64,000 nucleotides of DNA from Casp-Chloro-G3 sp002816715. GTDB taxonomy: Bacteria > Chloroflexota > Dehalococcoidia > Lucifugimonadales > UBA3495. This document shows, in pieces, positions 15,407 to 24,093 of the stretch. Position 1 is the first letter of the stretch. The number at the start of each line of letters is the position of its first letter. The stretch covers positions 34,743-98,742 of the forward strand of contig JAQBUV010000002.1 in NCBI GenBank assembly GCA_027623815.1, read 5' to 3'. The position numbers and the translations under genes were made by a program. The notes below the pieces were generated by a model that was not told the origin of the DNA, ran no database searches, and saw nothing but the letters and a program-made list of their open reading frames with translations.

Positions 15407-15464
15407 CCCTCACCCCTGGCCTATGATTACCAATGGGCCGTAAAATAGGGGTGAGGGTTTCTTT
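15407..15464 (+). terminator. Palindrome after metK, terminator-like
   Basis: An 11-bp perfect stem (15407-15417, CCCTCACCCCT, with 15447-15457) encloses a 29-base loop that itself contains GGCC...GGCC, then TTTCTTTT. It may end the metK operon. The arm sequence and the GGCC next to it match the start of the repeat at 10091, so it may be a decayed repeat copy that now serves as a terminator. The next gene starts 12 bases later. Confidence 0.6.
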
Positions 15465-15475
15465 TAGGAGTTTTC

Positions 15476-16897
15476 ATGACGACCGATGTGATCAAATTTG
15501 GTACTGATGGCTGGCGAGCGATCATTGCCCAGGACTTTACCTTTGCCAACGTGGCTCGTTGTTCTCAAGGGCTGGTGGACTATCTGAGAGAGCGAGGCAC
15601 CGTTGATCAGGGACTGGTGGTGGGCTACGACACCAGATTTCTGTCCAAGGAGTTCGCCGATACCGTCGCTGGCGTTTGCGCTGGAAACGGCATCAAGGTG
15701 TACCTCTCGACAAAGGCAGCTCCGACGCCGGTGATCAGCTTCAATGTGCTGCACCTTGGCGCGGCGGGCGCGGCCATTATTACCGCCAGCCATAATCCTG
15801 GCATCTGGAACGGGTTTAAGTTCAAGCCCGAGTACGCCGGCAGCGCCACTCAAGAGATCACCGACCGGCTGGAAGCGAAAATAGCCAGCGTCGCCGAGGT
15901 CAAGTCGATGCCGTTGGATCTGGGCAGAGCGCAAAAACTGGTGCTGGATATCGACCCATCGCCACCCTATATGACGAGAATCGCTGAGTTGATCGACTTG
16001 CCGTCGATCAAGAATGCCGGACTTAACATAATAGTTGATGCAATGTTTGGCGCGGGTGCTGGCTACATTCCCGCATTGCTGGCCGGAGGGAAGTCCACTG
16101 TCGAAGAGATGAATGGCTACCGCAACCCGGCGTTCCCGGGCATGGAACAGCCGGAGCCAATTGCCCATAACTTGACCAACCTCGCCCAGAAGGTTAGAGA
16201 CGAACGCGCGTCGGTGGGCGTGGCTTTGGATGGCGACGCCGACCGCCTCGGCATAATGGACGAGAAGGGGAACTTTGTCAGTACCCTGGAAGTGTTCTCA
16301 TTGCTGGCGCTCTACCTGCTGGAAGGCAAAGGCCAGCGGGGCGATCTGGTAAAAGGGGTTACCGCCTCCATGATGCTGAACAAACTGGGGGAAAAATACA
16401 ACGTCGGCGTCCACGATATGCGAGTCGGCTTCAAGTACATCGGCCCTAAATTCTCTGAAGTGGACGCCCTGCTCGGGGGCGAGGAAAGCGGTGGTTACGC
16501 TTTCCGTGGGCACATCCCAGAGCGGGACGGTGTTTTGAGCGGGCTGTATATCCTGGAGTACATGGCCAAAGCCGGCCAGACCCCCTCCCAGTTGGTGGAG
16601 CACCTCTTTTCGCAGGTTGGCCCTCATTACTACCAACGACGCGACGCTACCTTCAATCCTGAGCAAAGAGAGCAAATTCAGCAGCGTCTTCGCAGCGCCG
16701 CAGACTTGGCCGATCTGGCCGGAACCCCGATACGTAGTTCTGACGAAATTGATGGCCGCCGTCTGTTGTTTGACGACGCTTGGCTGGCCTCCCGATTTTC
16801 CGGCACCGAGCCGTTGTTGCGGATCTATTGCGAGGCGGAAAGCAGGGAAAGAGTCACCCAATTACTGGATGCCGCTGCCGAATACTTGGGAGTCTAG
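15476..16897 (+). CDS. Phosphoglucomutase/phosphomannomutase
   Basis: A 473-residue alpha-D-phosphohexomutase. It carries the four hallmark loops: KFGTDGWRAIIAQDF at the N-terminus, the phosphoserine loop IITASHNPGIWNGFKFKP (Ser near 104), the metal-binding DGDADRLGIMDEKGNF near 252, and the sugar loop GGEESGGYAFRGHIPERDG. The C-terminal phosphate loop reads RFSGTEPLLRIYCEAE. It interconverts hexose 1- and 6-phosphates for cell-wall or glycogen sugars; glucose versus mannose preference cannot be decided from sequence. It stands alone between the metK palindrome and a strong terminator. Confidence 0.92.
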   Translation: MTTDVIKFGTDGWRAIIAQDFTFANVARCSQGLVDYLRERGTVDQGLVVGYDTRFLSKEFADTVAGVCAGNGIKVYLSTKAAPTPVISFNVLHLGAAGAAIITASHNPGIWNGFKFKPEYAGSATQEITDRLEAKIASVAEVKSMPLDLGRAQKLVLDIDPSPPYMTRIAELIDLPSIKNAGLNIIVDAMFGAGAGYIPALLAGGKSTVEEMNGYRNPAFPGMEQPEPIAHNLTNLAQKVRDERASVGVALDGDADRLGIMDEKGNFVSTLEVFSLLALYLLEGKGQRGDLVKGVTASMMLNKLGEKYNVGVHDMRVGFKYIGPKFSEVDALLGGEESGGYAFRGHIPERDGVLSGLYILEYMAKAGQTPSQLVEHLFSQVGPHYYQRRDATFNPEQREQIQQRLRSAADLADLAGTPIRSSDEIDGRRLLFDDAWLASRFSGTEPLLRIYCEAESRERVTQLLDAAAEYLGV

Positions 16898-16933
16898 GAA
16901 ATTTGCTGGCTATCGGGGGCATATTGGGATCAT

Positions 16934-16962
16934 GGGCGGGTTTTGAACCCGCCCTTATTTTT
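16934..16962 (+). terminator. Intrinsic terminator of the phosphohexomutase gene
   Basis: A perfect 9-bp stem (GGGCGGGTT at 16934-16942 with AACCCGCCC at 16946-16954) with a TTG loop and then TTATTTTT. A strong rho-independent terminator 37 bases after the stop codon. Confidence 0.85.
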
Positions 16963-17102
16963 AGCGGCTCTGCGCGGTTCTTACATCGTTCTTTAATACC
17001 TGGCATCCAAAGTAATGTAAACAAATGCGCTTATCGTTAGCCATGAATCCTGGGTGGGCGTAGTTTAAGATCAAGAGAGATTAACATTCGGGAGCGCATA
17101 GG

Positions 17103-18023
17103 ATGTCCTTCGCTAGAAATATTTCTGACACTCTTCGAGAGACCAACTTGCTCCGTAGCATGCTGGTCCCGGCGCTGGTTGCTGGAACTGCCATTGCCAT
17201 TGCCTTTCTGGGCGCAATCCTGATTGGCCGAGAAAACGACATCGACGGCGTCAACGGCTTCGTCGAATTCCTGTCGGGCAACTCCAGTTCCTTTCTGGGA
17301 GGACTGGTCGGAGCTTCATTTTTGTTCGCATTTACCGCCGGGTTGGCCTCAGCGGTGAACCCATGCGGATTCGCCATGCTCCCCGCGTATCTGGGCCTCT
17401 ATTTGGGCACCAACGAAGAGGGCGCCCAAGCCCCCAGTCAGGCCAGGCTGTTGGGTAGGGCGCTGTTGATTGGCGGTGCAGTTACCGCTGGCTTCATAGT
17501 GCTGTTTGGAGTGGTGGGTGCCGCCATTGGTCTGGGAGCATCCTTTATCGCTCAGGTGCTGCCCTGGGTCGGCTTGGCCGTCGGGATTTTGCTGGCGGTG
17601 GCTGGGGCCTGGATCATTGGTGGAGGCAAGCTGTACACGGGCCTGGCGGCGCGGGCCGCGTCTCACATCGGTGAACCCACCCAGATTGGGATCAAGGGAT
17701 ACTTCCTGTTTGGCATCAGCTACGGGACTGCCTCGCTCAGTTGCACCCTGCCCATTTTTCTGGCAGTCTTGGGGGTGAACATCGCCGGAGTCAGTCTCCT
17801 GAACTCGGTTGGCCAGTTCTTCCTTTACGCCCTGGGCATGGGGTTGGTGATTATGGTGCTGACCATAGGGATGGCTTTCTTCAAGGGGGCGATGGTGACT
17901 GCGTTGCGTAAGGCCTTGCCGTACATTCAGCCCATTGGCGCGGCGTTGATGGTTATTGCTGGGATCTACATCATATTCTACTGGCTGACCCTGGGCGGGC
18001 TGCTGCCAGCCTTTGGTTTGTAG
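17103..18023 (+). CDS. CcdA/DsbD-type thiol-disulfide membrane protein
   Basis: A 306-residue integral membrane protein of the CcdA/DsbD transmembrane family. After an N-terminal membrane segment (residues about 20-41) and a short loop, the conserved core starts with FLFAFTAGLASAVNPCGFAM (about 79-98), where Cys in NPCG is the first redox cysteine, and continues through about six more hydrophobic segments. The second cysteine is in SYGTASLSCTLPIFLAVLG (about 197-215). Such proteins carry reducing equivalents from cytoplasmic thioredoxin across the membrane for cytochrome c maturation or repair of extracytoplasmic disulfides. It stands alone; no thioredoxin-like or cytochrome biogenesis partner is adjacent. 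It is convergent with rpsI across a shared terminator. Confidence 0.88.
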   Translation: MSFARNISDTLRETNLLRSMLVPALVAGTAIAIAFLGAILIGRENDIDGVNGFVEFLSGNSSSFLGGLVGASFLFAFTAGLASAVNPCGFAMLPAYLGLYLGTNEEGAQAPSQARLLGRALLIGGAVTAGFIVLFGVVGAAIGLGASFIAQVLPWVGLAVGILLAVAGAWIIGGGKLYTGLAARAASHIGEPTQIGIKGYFLFGISYGTASLSCTLPIFLAVLGVNIAGVSLLNSVGQFFLYALGMGLVIMVLTIGMAFFKGAMVTALRKALPYIQPIGAALMVIAGIYIIFYWLTLGGLLPAFGL

Positions 18024-18075
18024 GGATGGCAATCTAGTCGAACAGTGAATAACTTGCGACACAACCTAAAATACC

Positions 18076-18107
18076 AGAAAGGTGGGGACGACAATCCCCA
18101 CCTTTCT
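18076..18107. terminator. Bidirectional terminator between ccdA-like gene and rpsI
   Basis: A perfect 13-bp stem (AGAAAGGTGGGGA and its complement at 18095-18107) around CGACAA, flanked by A-rich and T-rich sequence on either side. It can end both the plus-strand membrane-protein gene and the minus-strand ribosomal superoperon. Confidence 0.85.
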
Positions 18108-18132
18108 TCGTTGCGATGCTTGAAAAGTTTGG

Positions 18133-18543
18133 CTACCGCTTGGTGTACTGAGGTGCCCGGCGCGCCCGCTTGAGGCCGTATTTCTTGCTCTCTTTGATGC
18201 GAGAATCCCTGGTCATCAAGCCGTGACGCCGTAACGTGACTTTCAAGTCCTGGTCGAAGACCACCAGGGCGCGGGCAATACCGTGCCGGATGGCTTCGGC
18301 CTGGGCGTTGACGCCGCCGCCGGTGACTTTGGCCACCACGCGAAATCTGTTGACGGTATCGGTAACCAGGAAGGCATGGTTAAGAATCACCTGCCAGGGC
18401 TCCCAGTTGAAATACTCATCAGAGGGCTTGCCGTTAACGAGCATCGGGCCCGGGTCATCAGCGTAGAGCCTAACTCTGGCGATAGCGCACTTGCGCTTGC
18501 CGGTGCCGTAATGATAATGCTGTTGAGTTTCCGCCTGTACCAA
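18133..18543 (-). CDS. rpsI: Ribosomal protein S9
   Basis: A 136-residue uS9 with the expected YHYGTGKRKCAIARVRLYAD start and the basic C-terminal tail SKKYGLKRARRAPQYTKR that reaches into the 30S P site. A conserved central segment reads VTGGGVNAQAEAIRHGIARA. It is the last gene of the ribosomal superoperon, 8 bases after rplM, and is followed by the strong bidirectional hairpin. The rplM-rpsI pair is conserved in nearly all bacteria. Confidence 0.97.
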   Translation of the reverse strand: MVQAETQQHYHYGTGKRKCAIARVRLYADDPGPMLVNGKPSDEYFNWEPWQVILNHAFLVTDTVNRFRVVAKVTGGGVNAQAEAIRHGIARALVVFDQDLKVTLRRHGLMTRDSRIKESKKYGLKRARRAPQYTKR

Positions 18544-18551
18544 GTTAATAC

Positions 18552-18998
18552 CTACCCTTCTTGCTGTTCAGTATCTGGTCGTACTTGCGCTTCATGAGGA
18601 TGGTTGTCGCCAGCGTATACTTTTAACCTACTCATCATCTGTCGGCCCTGGTGGTTACGGGGAAGCATCCCCTTGACCGCCAACTGGATCACCCGCTCTG
18701 GATGCTGTGCCAGCATGTCACGCAATATTATAGTCTTTAGATTGCCGACGTAGCCGCTGTGCCGGTAGTACATCTTCTGTAGCAGTTTCCGACCGGTGAC
18801 GCGCACTTTGTCGGCATTGAGCACTACCACGTGGTCACCGGTGATCACGTGGGGCGTAAAAGTCGGCTTGTCCTTACCCTGCAGTATCACCGCGATATCT
18901 CGGGAAACCCGTCCCAAGGTCTTTCCGGTGGCGTCAATAACTCGCCAGTTATCGGTCACCTCGCCGGGCTTGGGGAAATAGGTGCTAGTCCGTTTCAT
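18552..18998 (-). CDS. rplM: Ribosomal protein L13
   Basis: A 148-residue uL13, an early-assembly protein of the 50S subunit. Visible family segments are WRVIDATGKTLGRVSRDIAV, VITGDHVVVLNADKVRVTGR, KMYYRHSGYVGNLKT and the VKGMLPRNHQGRQMMSRLKV region. Its start overlaps the 3' end of truA by 14 bases in another frame, which implies translational coupling. Length is typical. Confidence 0.97.
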   Translation of the reverse strand: MKRTSTYFPKPGEVTDNWRVIDATGKTLGRVSRDIAVILQGKDKPTFTPHVITGDHVVVLNADKVRVTGRKLLQKMYYRHSGYVGNLKTIILRDMLAQHPERVIQLAVKGMLPRNHQGRQMMSRLKVYAGDNHPHEAQVRPDTEQQEG

Positions 18999-19824
18999 CT
19001 GTCGCCTTAACCTTGTCCCAAAAATCGGTGTATGTCACTTTCATCAGGCACAGCCCACGGGCTGGCAGGGAAGGCCATGCCAGACCTTCGGGCAGTTTGT
19101 TATCCAATATGTCTTTTACGATGCTGGTTGGCCATTTGCCTTTGCCAACTTCTACCAGAATGGCGTTGGCCCGCCGTATCTGATGCTTCAGGAAGCCCGT
19201 GGCCTCACAATCAATGATTATTGTCTCGTGTTCCCTGCGTACGTCCCAGCGCATAACCTGGCGCACCGCACTTTTTTCGATTGGATGGCTCAACGCCAAC
19301 GGTCGGAAGTCATGGACTCCCACCAGGTGTTGGGCCGCCTGGGACATTACATCTGTATTTAGCTCATCCCTAATCCAGTGCTGTGCGTACCTGCCCAAGG
19401 GAGACGGCCACGTTCGATTCAAAATGCTATACCGATAAATTCGGCTGGCGGCGTTCTTCCGTGAGTGGAAGTCTGACGTGACTTCATAAGCTGCCTGTAC
19501 CTTTATATCAGGAGGTAGGTAATAATTCAATGCCCTGGGGAAATTACCTACCGCATAGCTGGCCTGAGTGAGAAAGTCAACGACTTGGCCAAAGGCGTGC
19601 GCGCCAGAGTCGGTGCGGCTGGCCCCGCGAATCCTGATCTGTTCTCTAGTAAAGGCAGTTAACGCTTGTTCAATTGCTCCTTGTATCGTCGGTTGGTCCA
19701 CCTGAACTTGGAACCCCGCGTATTGAGTTCCATCATATTCGATGATCAAGGCCAGCCTGCGTACTGGCTGACCTTGTGCTTCTACGCTGAAAGCCTCAGA
19801 TGGTCTATGTCCGGTCTCTTCCAA
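18985..19824 (-). CDS. truA: tRNA pseudouridine(38-40) synthase
   Basis: A 279-residue TruA that makes pseudouridine at positions 38-40 of the tRNA anticodon arm. The core begins at about residue 24 (RRLALIIEYDGTQYAGFQVQ); the catalytic Asp lies in RIRGASRTDSGAHAFGQVVD near 76. The first 22 residues are a charged extension not found in shorter family members; the start at 19824 may therefore be too early, but an internal start was not obvious. It sits in the common bacterial order rplQ-truA-rplM-rpsI, and its end overlaps rplM. Confidence 0.94.
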   Translation of the reverse strand: MEETGHRPSEAFSVEAQGQPVRRLALIIEYDGTQYAGFQVQVDQPTIQGAIEQALTAFTREQIRIRGASRTDSGAHAFGQVVDFLTQASYAVGNFPRALNYYLPPDIKVQAAYEVTSDFHSRKNAASRIYRYSILNRTWPSPLGRYAQHWIRDELNTDVMSQAAQHLVGVHDFRPLALSHPIEKSAVRQVMRWDVRREHETIIIDCEATGFLKHQIRRANAILVEVGKGKWPTSIVKDILDNKLPEGLAWPSLPARGLCLMKVTYTDFWDKVKATDETD

Positions 19825-19857
19825 ATTAAAGCCAAGTCTTCAAGACGGCGGGTTGGC

Positions 19858-20214
19858 CTACGCTACTAATTCAATAACCGCCATCTCCGCCCCGTCACCT
19901 TGACGGCGACCTAGCTTGGTGATACGCGTGTACCCCCCAGGGCGTTCGGCAAACCTTAACGACAAGTCGTCGAAGACCTTCTTGACCACTTTCTTGTTGG
20001 GTATCTGACTCAGAGCCAGCCTGCGATGATGCAGGGTGCCTTTTTTGCCATGAGTTATCAGCTTCTCGGCCACTATCCTGGTTTCTTTGGCCTTGGCCAG
20101 GGTGGTGGTGATCCGCTCGTGGTTAACTAACTCTACCGTGAGGCCCCGGAGCAGCGCTTTACGCTGGTCTTTCTTCCGGCTTAAATTCCTACCGGTTACA
20201 TGATGTGACGCCAT
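19858..20214 (-). CDS. rplQ: Ribosomal protein L17
   Basis: A 118-residue bL17: SRKKDQRKALLRGLTVELVN then HERITTTLAKAKETRIVAEK and LAERPGGYTRITKLGRRQGD-like end (RFAERPGGYTRITKLGRRQ). It lies near the exit of the 50S peptide tunnel. It directly follows rpoA with a two-base gap, the normal arrangement of the alpha operon. Confidence 0.97.
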   Translation of the reverse strand: MASHHVTGRNLSRKKDQRKALLRGLTVELVNHERITTTLAKAKETRIVAEKLITHGKKGTLHHRRLALSQIPNKKVVKKVFDDLSLRFAERPGGYTRITKLGRRQGDGAEMAVIELVA

Positions 20215-20216
20215 AA

Positions 20217-21338
20217 CTAAACGGATTCCTCCTCATCCTGATCCAGGTCGAGACCGTCATCAGCCCCGACCAGGTCACGAAGATCCTCAGACAGGTCGGA
20301 TATTCCCATTGGAGATAGCGGCTCAGTGGGGAAAAGGTCACTGTCGCCAAGATCGTCGGAATCCTTGGGGTAGCTAGTGATGCCGCGCTCAGTAAGTTTC
20401 TCTCTCAATTCTTCCAGTGACTTATCACCAAAATTCCGTATCTTGAGCAGATCATCGTCGGACATTTCCAGGACTTCACCGACCTTGGTGATATGGGCGC
20501 GTTTCAAGCAGTTCAGAGTCCTAGAGGAGAGGTCCAACCGCTCAATGGGCGTCTGGTAAATCTCTGGGGAAACGGTCAGAGTTATCCGGGGTTCGCCTGG
20601 CTCCACGGTGCGGTTCAGATTACTGAACAGGAAGAAGTGGTTAACCAGGCCATCGGCGGCTTCCCGCACAGCGTCAACTGGCGTTATTGTGCCGTCGGTC
20701 CAAATCTCCATCACCAGACGTTCGTAGTCAGTAACCTGGCCGACACGGGTGCGCTCGATATTATAGTTGACCTTGCGCACCGGGCTGAAAATAGCATCCA
20801 CTGGTAACACCCCAACCGGCAGTCCGGTGTCACCTTCGGATTGCACCGCCGGCTGATAACCCACGCCGTGTTCCACGTTGAACTCAATGGACAGGCTGGA
20901 GTCTGCAGAGTCCAGGGTCGCCAGATGCAATTCAGGATTAACAATCTCAAAATCGGCTGAGGTGGAAATATCTCCGGCGCAAACGCGACCTTCACCGCTC
21001 ACCTCCAGGCGCATCTTGCCGGTACGCTCGGATTCAGAGTGGATACGAATTCTCTTGATGTTCATCAAGAGGTCAATAACCTCCTCTTTCACTCCGGTGA
21101 CGGCGGTGTACTCATGTACAACGTTGTAGATTTTCACCCAAGTAATCGCAGCCCCCCTGATGGAGCTCAGGAGAATTCGACGTAGCGGGTTGCCAATGGT
21201 GATGCCATAACCCCTGGGCAGGGGTTCAATGGCAATCTTCCCGTAGGTATCTCCGCCTTCGAGAATTCTGATTTCTGGTTTTAACGACTCGGAGGCCGAT
21301 TCAACCGTACCCGGAGAAAGGATATAAGTGTCTAACAT
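20217..21338 (-). CDS. rpoA: RNA polymerase alpha subunit, with acidic tail
   Basis: A 373-residue alpha subunit, longer than the usual 310-330. The N-terminal dimerisation domain has FAIEPLPRGYGITIGNPLRR-like sequence (IAIEPLPRGYGITIGNPLRR) and SSIRGAAITWVKI; the C-terminal DNA-binding domain is intact (PIERLDLSSRTLNCLKRAHI, then NFGDKSLEELREKL). After this domain about 50 residues form an extra strongly acidic tail ending in DDGLDLDQDEEESV. The tail could affect contacts with activators or the UP element, or could be a lineage feature. It lies between rpsD and rplQ. Confidence 0.96.
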   Translation of the reverse strand: MLDTYILSPGTVESASESLKPEIRILEGGDTYGKIAIEPLPRGYGITIGNPLRRILLSSIRGAAITWVKIYNVVHEYTAVTGVKEEVIDLLMNIKRIRIHSESERTGKMRLEVSGEGRVCAGDISTSADFEIVNPELHLATLDSADSSLSIEFNVEHGVGYQPAVQSEGDTGLPVGVLPVDAIFSPVRKVNYNIERTRVGQVTDYERLVMEIWTDGTITPVDAVREAADGLVNHFFLFSNLNRTVEPGEPRITLTVSPEIYQTPIERLDLSSRTLNCLKRAHITKVGEVLEMSDDDLLKIRNFGDKSLEELREKLTERGITSYPKDSDDLGDSDLFPTEPLSPMGISDLSEDLRDLVGADDGLDLDQDEEESV

Positions 21339-21346
21339 TAAGCCTG

Positions 21347-21973
21347 CTACCTCGAATAAAACTCTACTATCAGGCGGGAATCAATTGTCTTTCGCAAGTC
21401 CTCGTCGGCTGGCAATGTGGCTACCTGGCCACTCATCTCATCCATATTGAGAGACAACCACGACGGGATAGGCCGCTTGGGGATTCCGTCAGTCCGCTCC
21501 TTATAGAAGTCGGTCTGCTTGTCTGACTCTTTCCAGGATACAACATCTCCCACCCGCACCAAATAGGAGGGAATGTCGGTCTTTACGTTGTTAATTCGGA
21601 AGTGGCCGTGGTTCACGAATTGCCGGGCCTGTTTGCGAGAGTCCGCGAAACCCAGCATGTAGACCACGTTGTCCAAGCGGCGTTCCAGGATGCGCAACAA
21701 ATTGAGACCTGACATGCCCGGCGCATCAAAGGCTTTGTCCATATAAGTTCGGAACTGGCCTTCCATCACTCCAAACATCTGGCGGGCCTTTTGCTTCTCT
21801 CTCAGATGCAAGCCGTAGTCGGTGGCCCGGCGGCGGCGCGCCGAGGGATCACCAGGCGGTGAGTGGCGACGCTCAACTGCGCAACGTGGAGTGAAACAGC
21901 GGTCGCCCTTCAAGAACAGTTTTTCGCCAGCCCGCCGACATTGCCGACAGGACGGTCCCGTATACCTACCCAT
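21347..21973 (-). CDS. rpsD: Ribosomal protein S4
   Basis: A 208-residue uS4 that initiates 30S assembly. It is the zinc-binding form: the N-terminus has CRQCRRAGEKLFLKGDRC and TPRCAVERR, four cysteines in all. The S4 domain is seen in LDNVVYMLGFADSRKQARQF and VNHGHFRINN. The ATG at 21973 is preferred over an earlier in-frame ATG at 22015, because MGRYTGPSCRQCRR is the normal start, AAGGGAAGA stands just upstream, and the longer form would overlap rpsK. Confidence 0.96.
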   Translation of the reverse strand: MGRYTGPSCRQCRRAGEKLFLKGDRCFTPRCAVERRHSPPGDPSARRRRATDYGLHLREKQKARQMFGVMEGQFRTYMDKAFDAPGMSGLNLLRILERRLDNVVYMLGFADSRKQARQFVNHGHFRINNVKTDIPSYLVRVGDVVSWKESDKQTDFYKERTDGIPKRPIPSWLSLNMDEMSGQVATLPADEDLRKTIDSRLIVEFYSR

Positions 21974-21984
21974 ATACTCTTCCC

Positions 21985-22368
21985 TTAAACCCTTCTTCGT
22001 TTTGGTGGCCGGCACCCGTTATGGGGTATCGGCGTAACGTCTCGAATGCTAGTAACGTTCAACCCAGCGCCCTGTAGCGAGCGGATAGCCGCTTCTCTAC
22101 CGGCTCCAGGCCCTTTGATGTACACGTCAATCTGGCGTAATCCCATTTCCATGCCCCGGCGGGCGGCTTGTTCGGCGGCTCTTTGGGCCGCGAAGGCAGT
22201 GCCTTTTCGGGAACCCTTGAAACCATTAACCCCGGCACTGGACGACGCGATCACGTTGCCGTCAGAATCGGTGATGCTGATCAGCGTATTGTTGAATGTA
22301 GAGTAGATATACGCCCGCCCCTGGGGAACAACGCGACGTTCTCTACGACGAGCTCTAGGTCTGGGCAT
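21985..22368 (-). CDS. rpsK: Ribosomal protein S11
   Basis: A 127-residue uS11 of the 30S platform. Its core reads GRAYIYSTFNNTLISITDSD, FKGSRKGTAFAAQRAAEQAA and VYIKGPGAGREAAIRSLQGA, and it ends in the basic NGCRPPKRRRV. It follows rpsM by 3 bases, within the alpha operon order rpsM-rpsK-rpsD-rpoA-rplQ. Confidence 0.97.
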   Translation of the reverse strand: MPRPRARRRERRVVPQGRAYIYSTFNNTLISITDSDGNVIASSSAGVNGFKGSRKGTAFAAQRAAEQAARRGMEMGLRQIDVYIKGPGAGREAAIRSLQGAGLNVTSIRDVTPIPHNGCRPPKRRRV

Positions 22369-22371
22369 GAT

Positions 22372-22764
22372 TTACTTCTTGCCTCCTGTGCGGCGGCCTC
22401 GGCCTGCTACGGTGCGCCGGGGCCCTTTGCGAGTGCGAGAGTTGGTACGAGTTCTTTGCCCGTGAACCGGCAGACCTCTCCGGTGCCGTAGGCCCCGATA
22501 TGAGCCGATGTCGATGAGACGGCGAATATTCTGGTTTACATCCCGCCGCAGATCGCCTTCAATCATATAATCCCGGTCTATGATTTCCCGAAGACGGTCA
22601 ACTTCATCTTCGCTAAGTTCGTTCATCCGGGGCGGCATCACCGTGTCCAGATCGGCTTTAGTCAATATTTCCGCCGCAATTTTCGCCCCGACGCCGTAGA
22701 TGCTGCGGAGGGCTACGTGGGCCCGTTTTCGGTCGGGGACATCTACCCCAGCAATTCGAACCAT
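22372..22764 (-). CDS. rpsM: Ribosomal protein S13
   Basis: A 130-residue uS13 of the 30S head, which contacts tRNA and bridges to the 50S subunit. MVRIAGVDVPDRKRAHVALR is the typical start, SYRGLRHRRGLPVHGQRTRT the typical end, followed by a basic tail NSRTRKGPRR with GRRTGGKK. First of the alpha-operon ribosomal genes after rpmJ. Confidence 0.97.
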   Translation of the reverse strand: MVRIAGVDVPDRKRAHVALRSIYGVGAKIAAEILTKADLDTVMPPRMNELSEDEVDRLREIIDRDYMIEGDLRRDVNQNIRRLIDIGSYRGLRHRRGLPVHGQRTRTNSRTRKGPRRTVAGRGRRTGGKK

Positions 22765-22786
22765 TGCCAGACTCCTTTTCTAAGTA

Positions 22787-22900
22787 TTAGCCTTGCCGTT
22801 GAGCGTGACGGGCAGTGGGGCAGATTATTCTGATCACGCCCTTTCGCTTGATGACACGACAACTGTTGCATCTTGGTTTGACCGATGCGCTTACTTTCAT
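22787..22900 (-). CDS. rpmJ: Ribosomal protein L36
   Basis: A 37-residue bL36 found by translating the gap between infA and rpsM; it is too short for many gene finders. It starts MKVSASVKPRCNSCRVIKRK and ends CPTARHAQRQG. The zinc ligands C-x2-C, C and H (in CPTARH) are all present. ATG at 22900 has GGAG in front. The order infA-rpmJ-rpsM is highly conserved, which makes the call safe. Confidence 0.95.
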   Translation of the reverse strand: MKVSASVKPRCNSCRVIKRKGVIRIICPTARHAQRQG

Positions 22901-22948
22901 GGTTATTTCTCCTGGAAACTACTTGGGCCGGTATTGATTCTACCGGAA

Positions 22949-23167
22949 TTACTTGAACCGGTAGGTTATTCGGCCTCGGGTCAGGTCATAGGGCGAGAGT
23001 TCCACCAGCACCCGATCTCCTGGCAAAACCCGTATGAAGTGCATTCTGATTTTGCCGGAAACGTGGGCCAAGACCTGATGGTCGTTGGGGAGTTCCACCC
23101 GGAACATGCCATTGGGCAAGGCCTCAGTTACTTTTGCCTCGACCTCGATGGCTTCTTTTTTCGCCAT
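22949..23167 (-). CDS. infA: Translation initiation factor IF-1
   Basis: A 72-residue OB-fold protein: MAKKEAIEVEAKVTEALPNG, MFRVELPNDHQVLAHVSGKI, then RMHFIRVLPGDRVLVELSPY and DLTRGRITYRFK. It blocks the A site of the 30S subunit during initiation. It lies between map and rpmJ as in many Gram-positive and Chloroflexota genomes. Length and ends are standard. Confidence 0.97.
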   Translation of the reverse strand: MAKKEAIEVEAKVTEALPNGMFRVELPNDHQVLAHVSGKIRMHFIRVLPGDRVLVELSPYDLTRGRITYRFK

Positions 23168-23239
23168 ATTTCTCTCTGCCTCTACCCTGACTATTATGGA
23201 TCAAAGTTGATCGCGACGGCTGATCGCGATGGTTGATCG

Positions 23240-24046
23240 TTAGGAATGGACGGTTAGAATTTTTGGACCGTCTTCGGTGATGGCAATAGTGTGCTCAAAG
23301 TGAGCGGAAAGACTACCGTCTTCAGTCACGACCGTCCAATGGTCGTCAAGAATACGAGTATGCCAATCCCCAATGTTCAACATTGGCTCAATGGCGATGC
23401 ACATGCCAAGACGGAGTAACTGTCCTTTGCCTGCCTGCCCGTAATTGGGAACTTGCGGGTCTTCGTGCAGAAAGCGTCCAACCCCATGCCCAACAAACTC
23501 ACGTACGACACCGTACCCGTGGGCCTCGGCGTAAGTTTGCACCGCCGCGCCAATGTCCCCAATCCGATTGCCTGGTTGGGCTGCCTTGATTCCTTCTTCC
23601 AGACTTATCCTGGTCGCGTCCATCAAATCGGTGGCTGCTTGGGTGACCTCACCCACCCCCACCGAAACGGCAGCGTCGCCGATAAAGCCGTCTATGGTGG
23701 CGCCCACATCCATCTTAATTATATCGCCTTCGCGCAAAATGCGCTTGCCTGGTATCCCATGAACGATCTCTTCGTTCACCGAGGCGCAGATGCTGGCTGG
23801 GAAGCCCCGATACCCCTTAAAGGTGGGCTTGGCCCCGCAACGGGTAATCTCTTTATAGGCGATATTGTCCAGGTCCCGAGTGGTCATCCCTGGTTCGACC
23901 GAGCACTTCAGCAAGGTCAATGCTGAACCGACAATTGCGCCAGCCTTGGCCATTGCCTCCAGTTCTTGGGGCGACTTGATGGTTACGCCACCGTTATATG
24001 TAGACGGCGAGTTTGAAGCCGTCTTGGTACTGCGAGTTCGATTCAC
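23240..24046 (-). CDS. map: Methionine aminopeptidase, type I
   Basis: A 268-residue enzyme that removes the initiator Met from new proteins. The metal ligands are in place: the two Asp in IIKMDVGATIDGFIGDAAVS, the His in REFVGHGVGRFLHEDPQVPN, and the Glu in GMCIAIEPML and in the C-terminal SAHFEHTIAI. The protein begins with about 22 extra residues (NRTRSTKTASNSPS...) before the normal IKSPQELEAMAKAGAIV core; an internal start may be used. It is separated from its usual neighbour adk by two phage-like genes. Confidence 0.95.
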   Translation of the reverse strand: MNRTRSTKTASNSPSTYNGGVTIKSPQELEAMAKAGAIVGSALTLLKCSVEPGMTTRDLDNIAYKEITRCGAKPTFKGYRGFPASICASVNEEIVHGIPGKRILREGDIIKMDVGATIDGFIGDAAVSVGVGEVTQAATDLMDATRISLEEGIKAAQPGNRIGDIGAAVQTYAEAHGYGVVREFVGHGVGRFLHEDPQVPNYGQAGKGQLLRLGMCIAIEPMLNIGDWHTRILDDHWTVVTEDGSLSAHFEHTIAITEDGPKILTVHS

Positions 24047-24093
24047 CTGGTTATTCTACTCCTGTTTGGCGCGGTTGGGAACCTGGCATCAGT

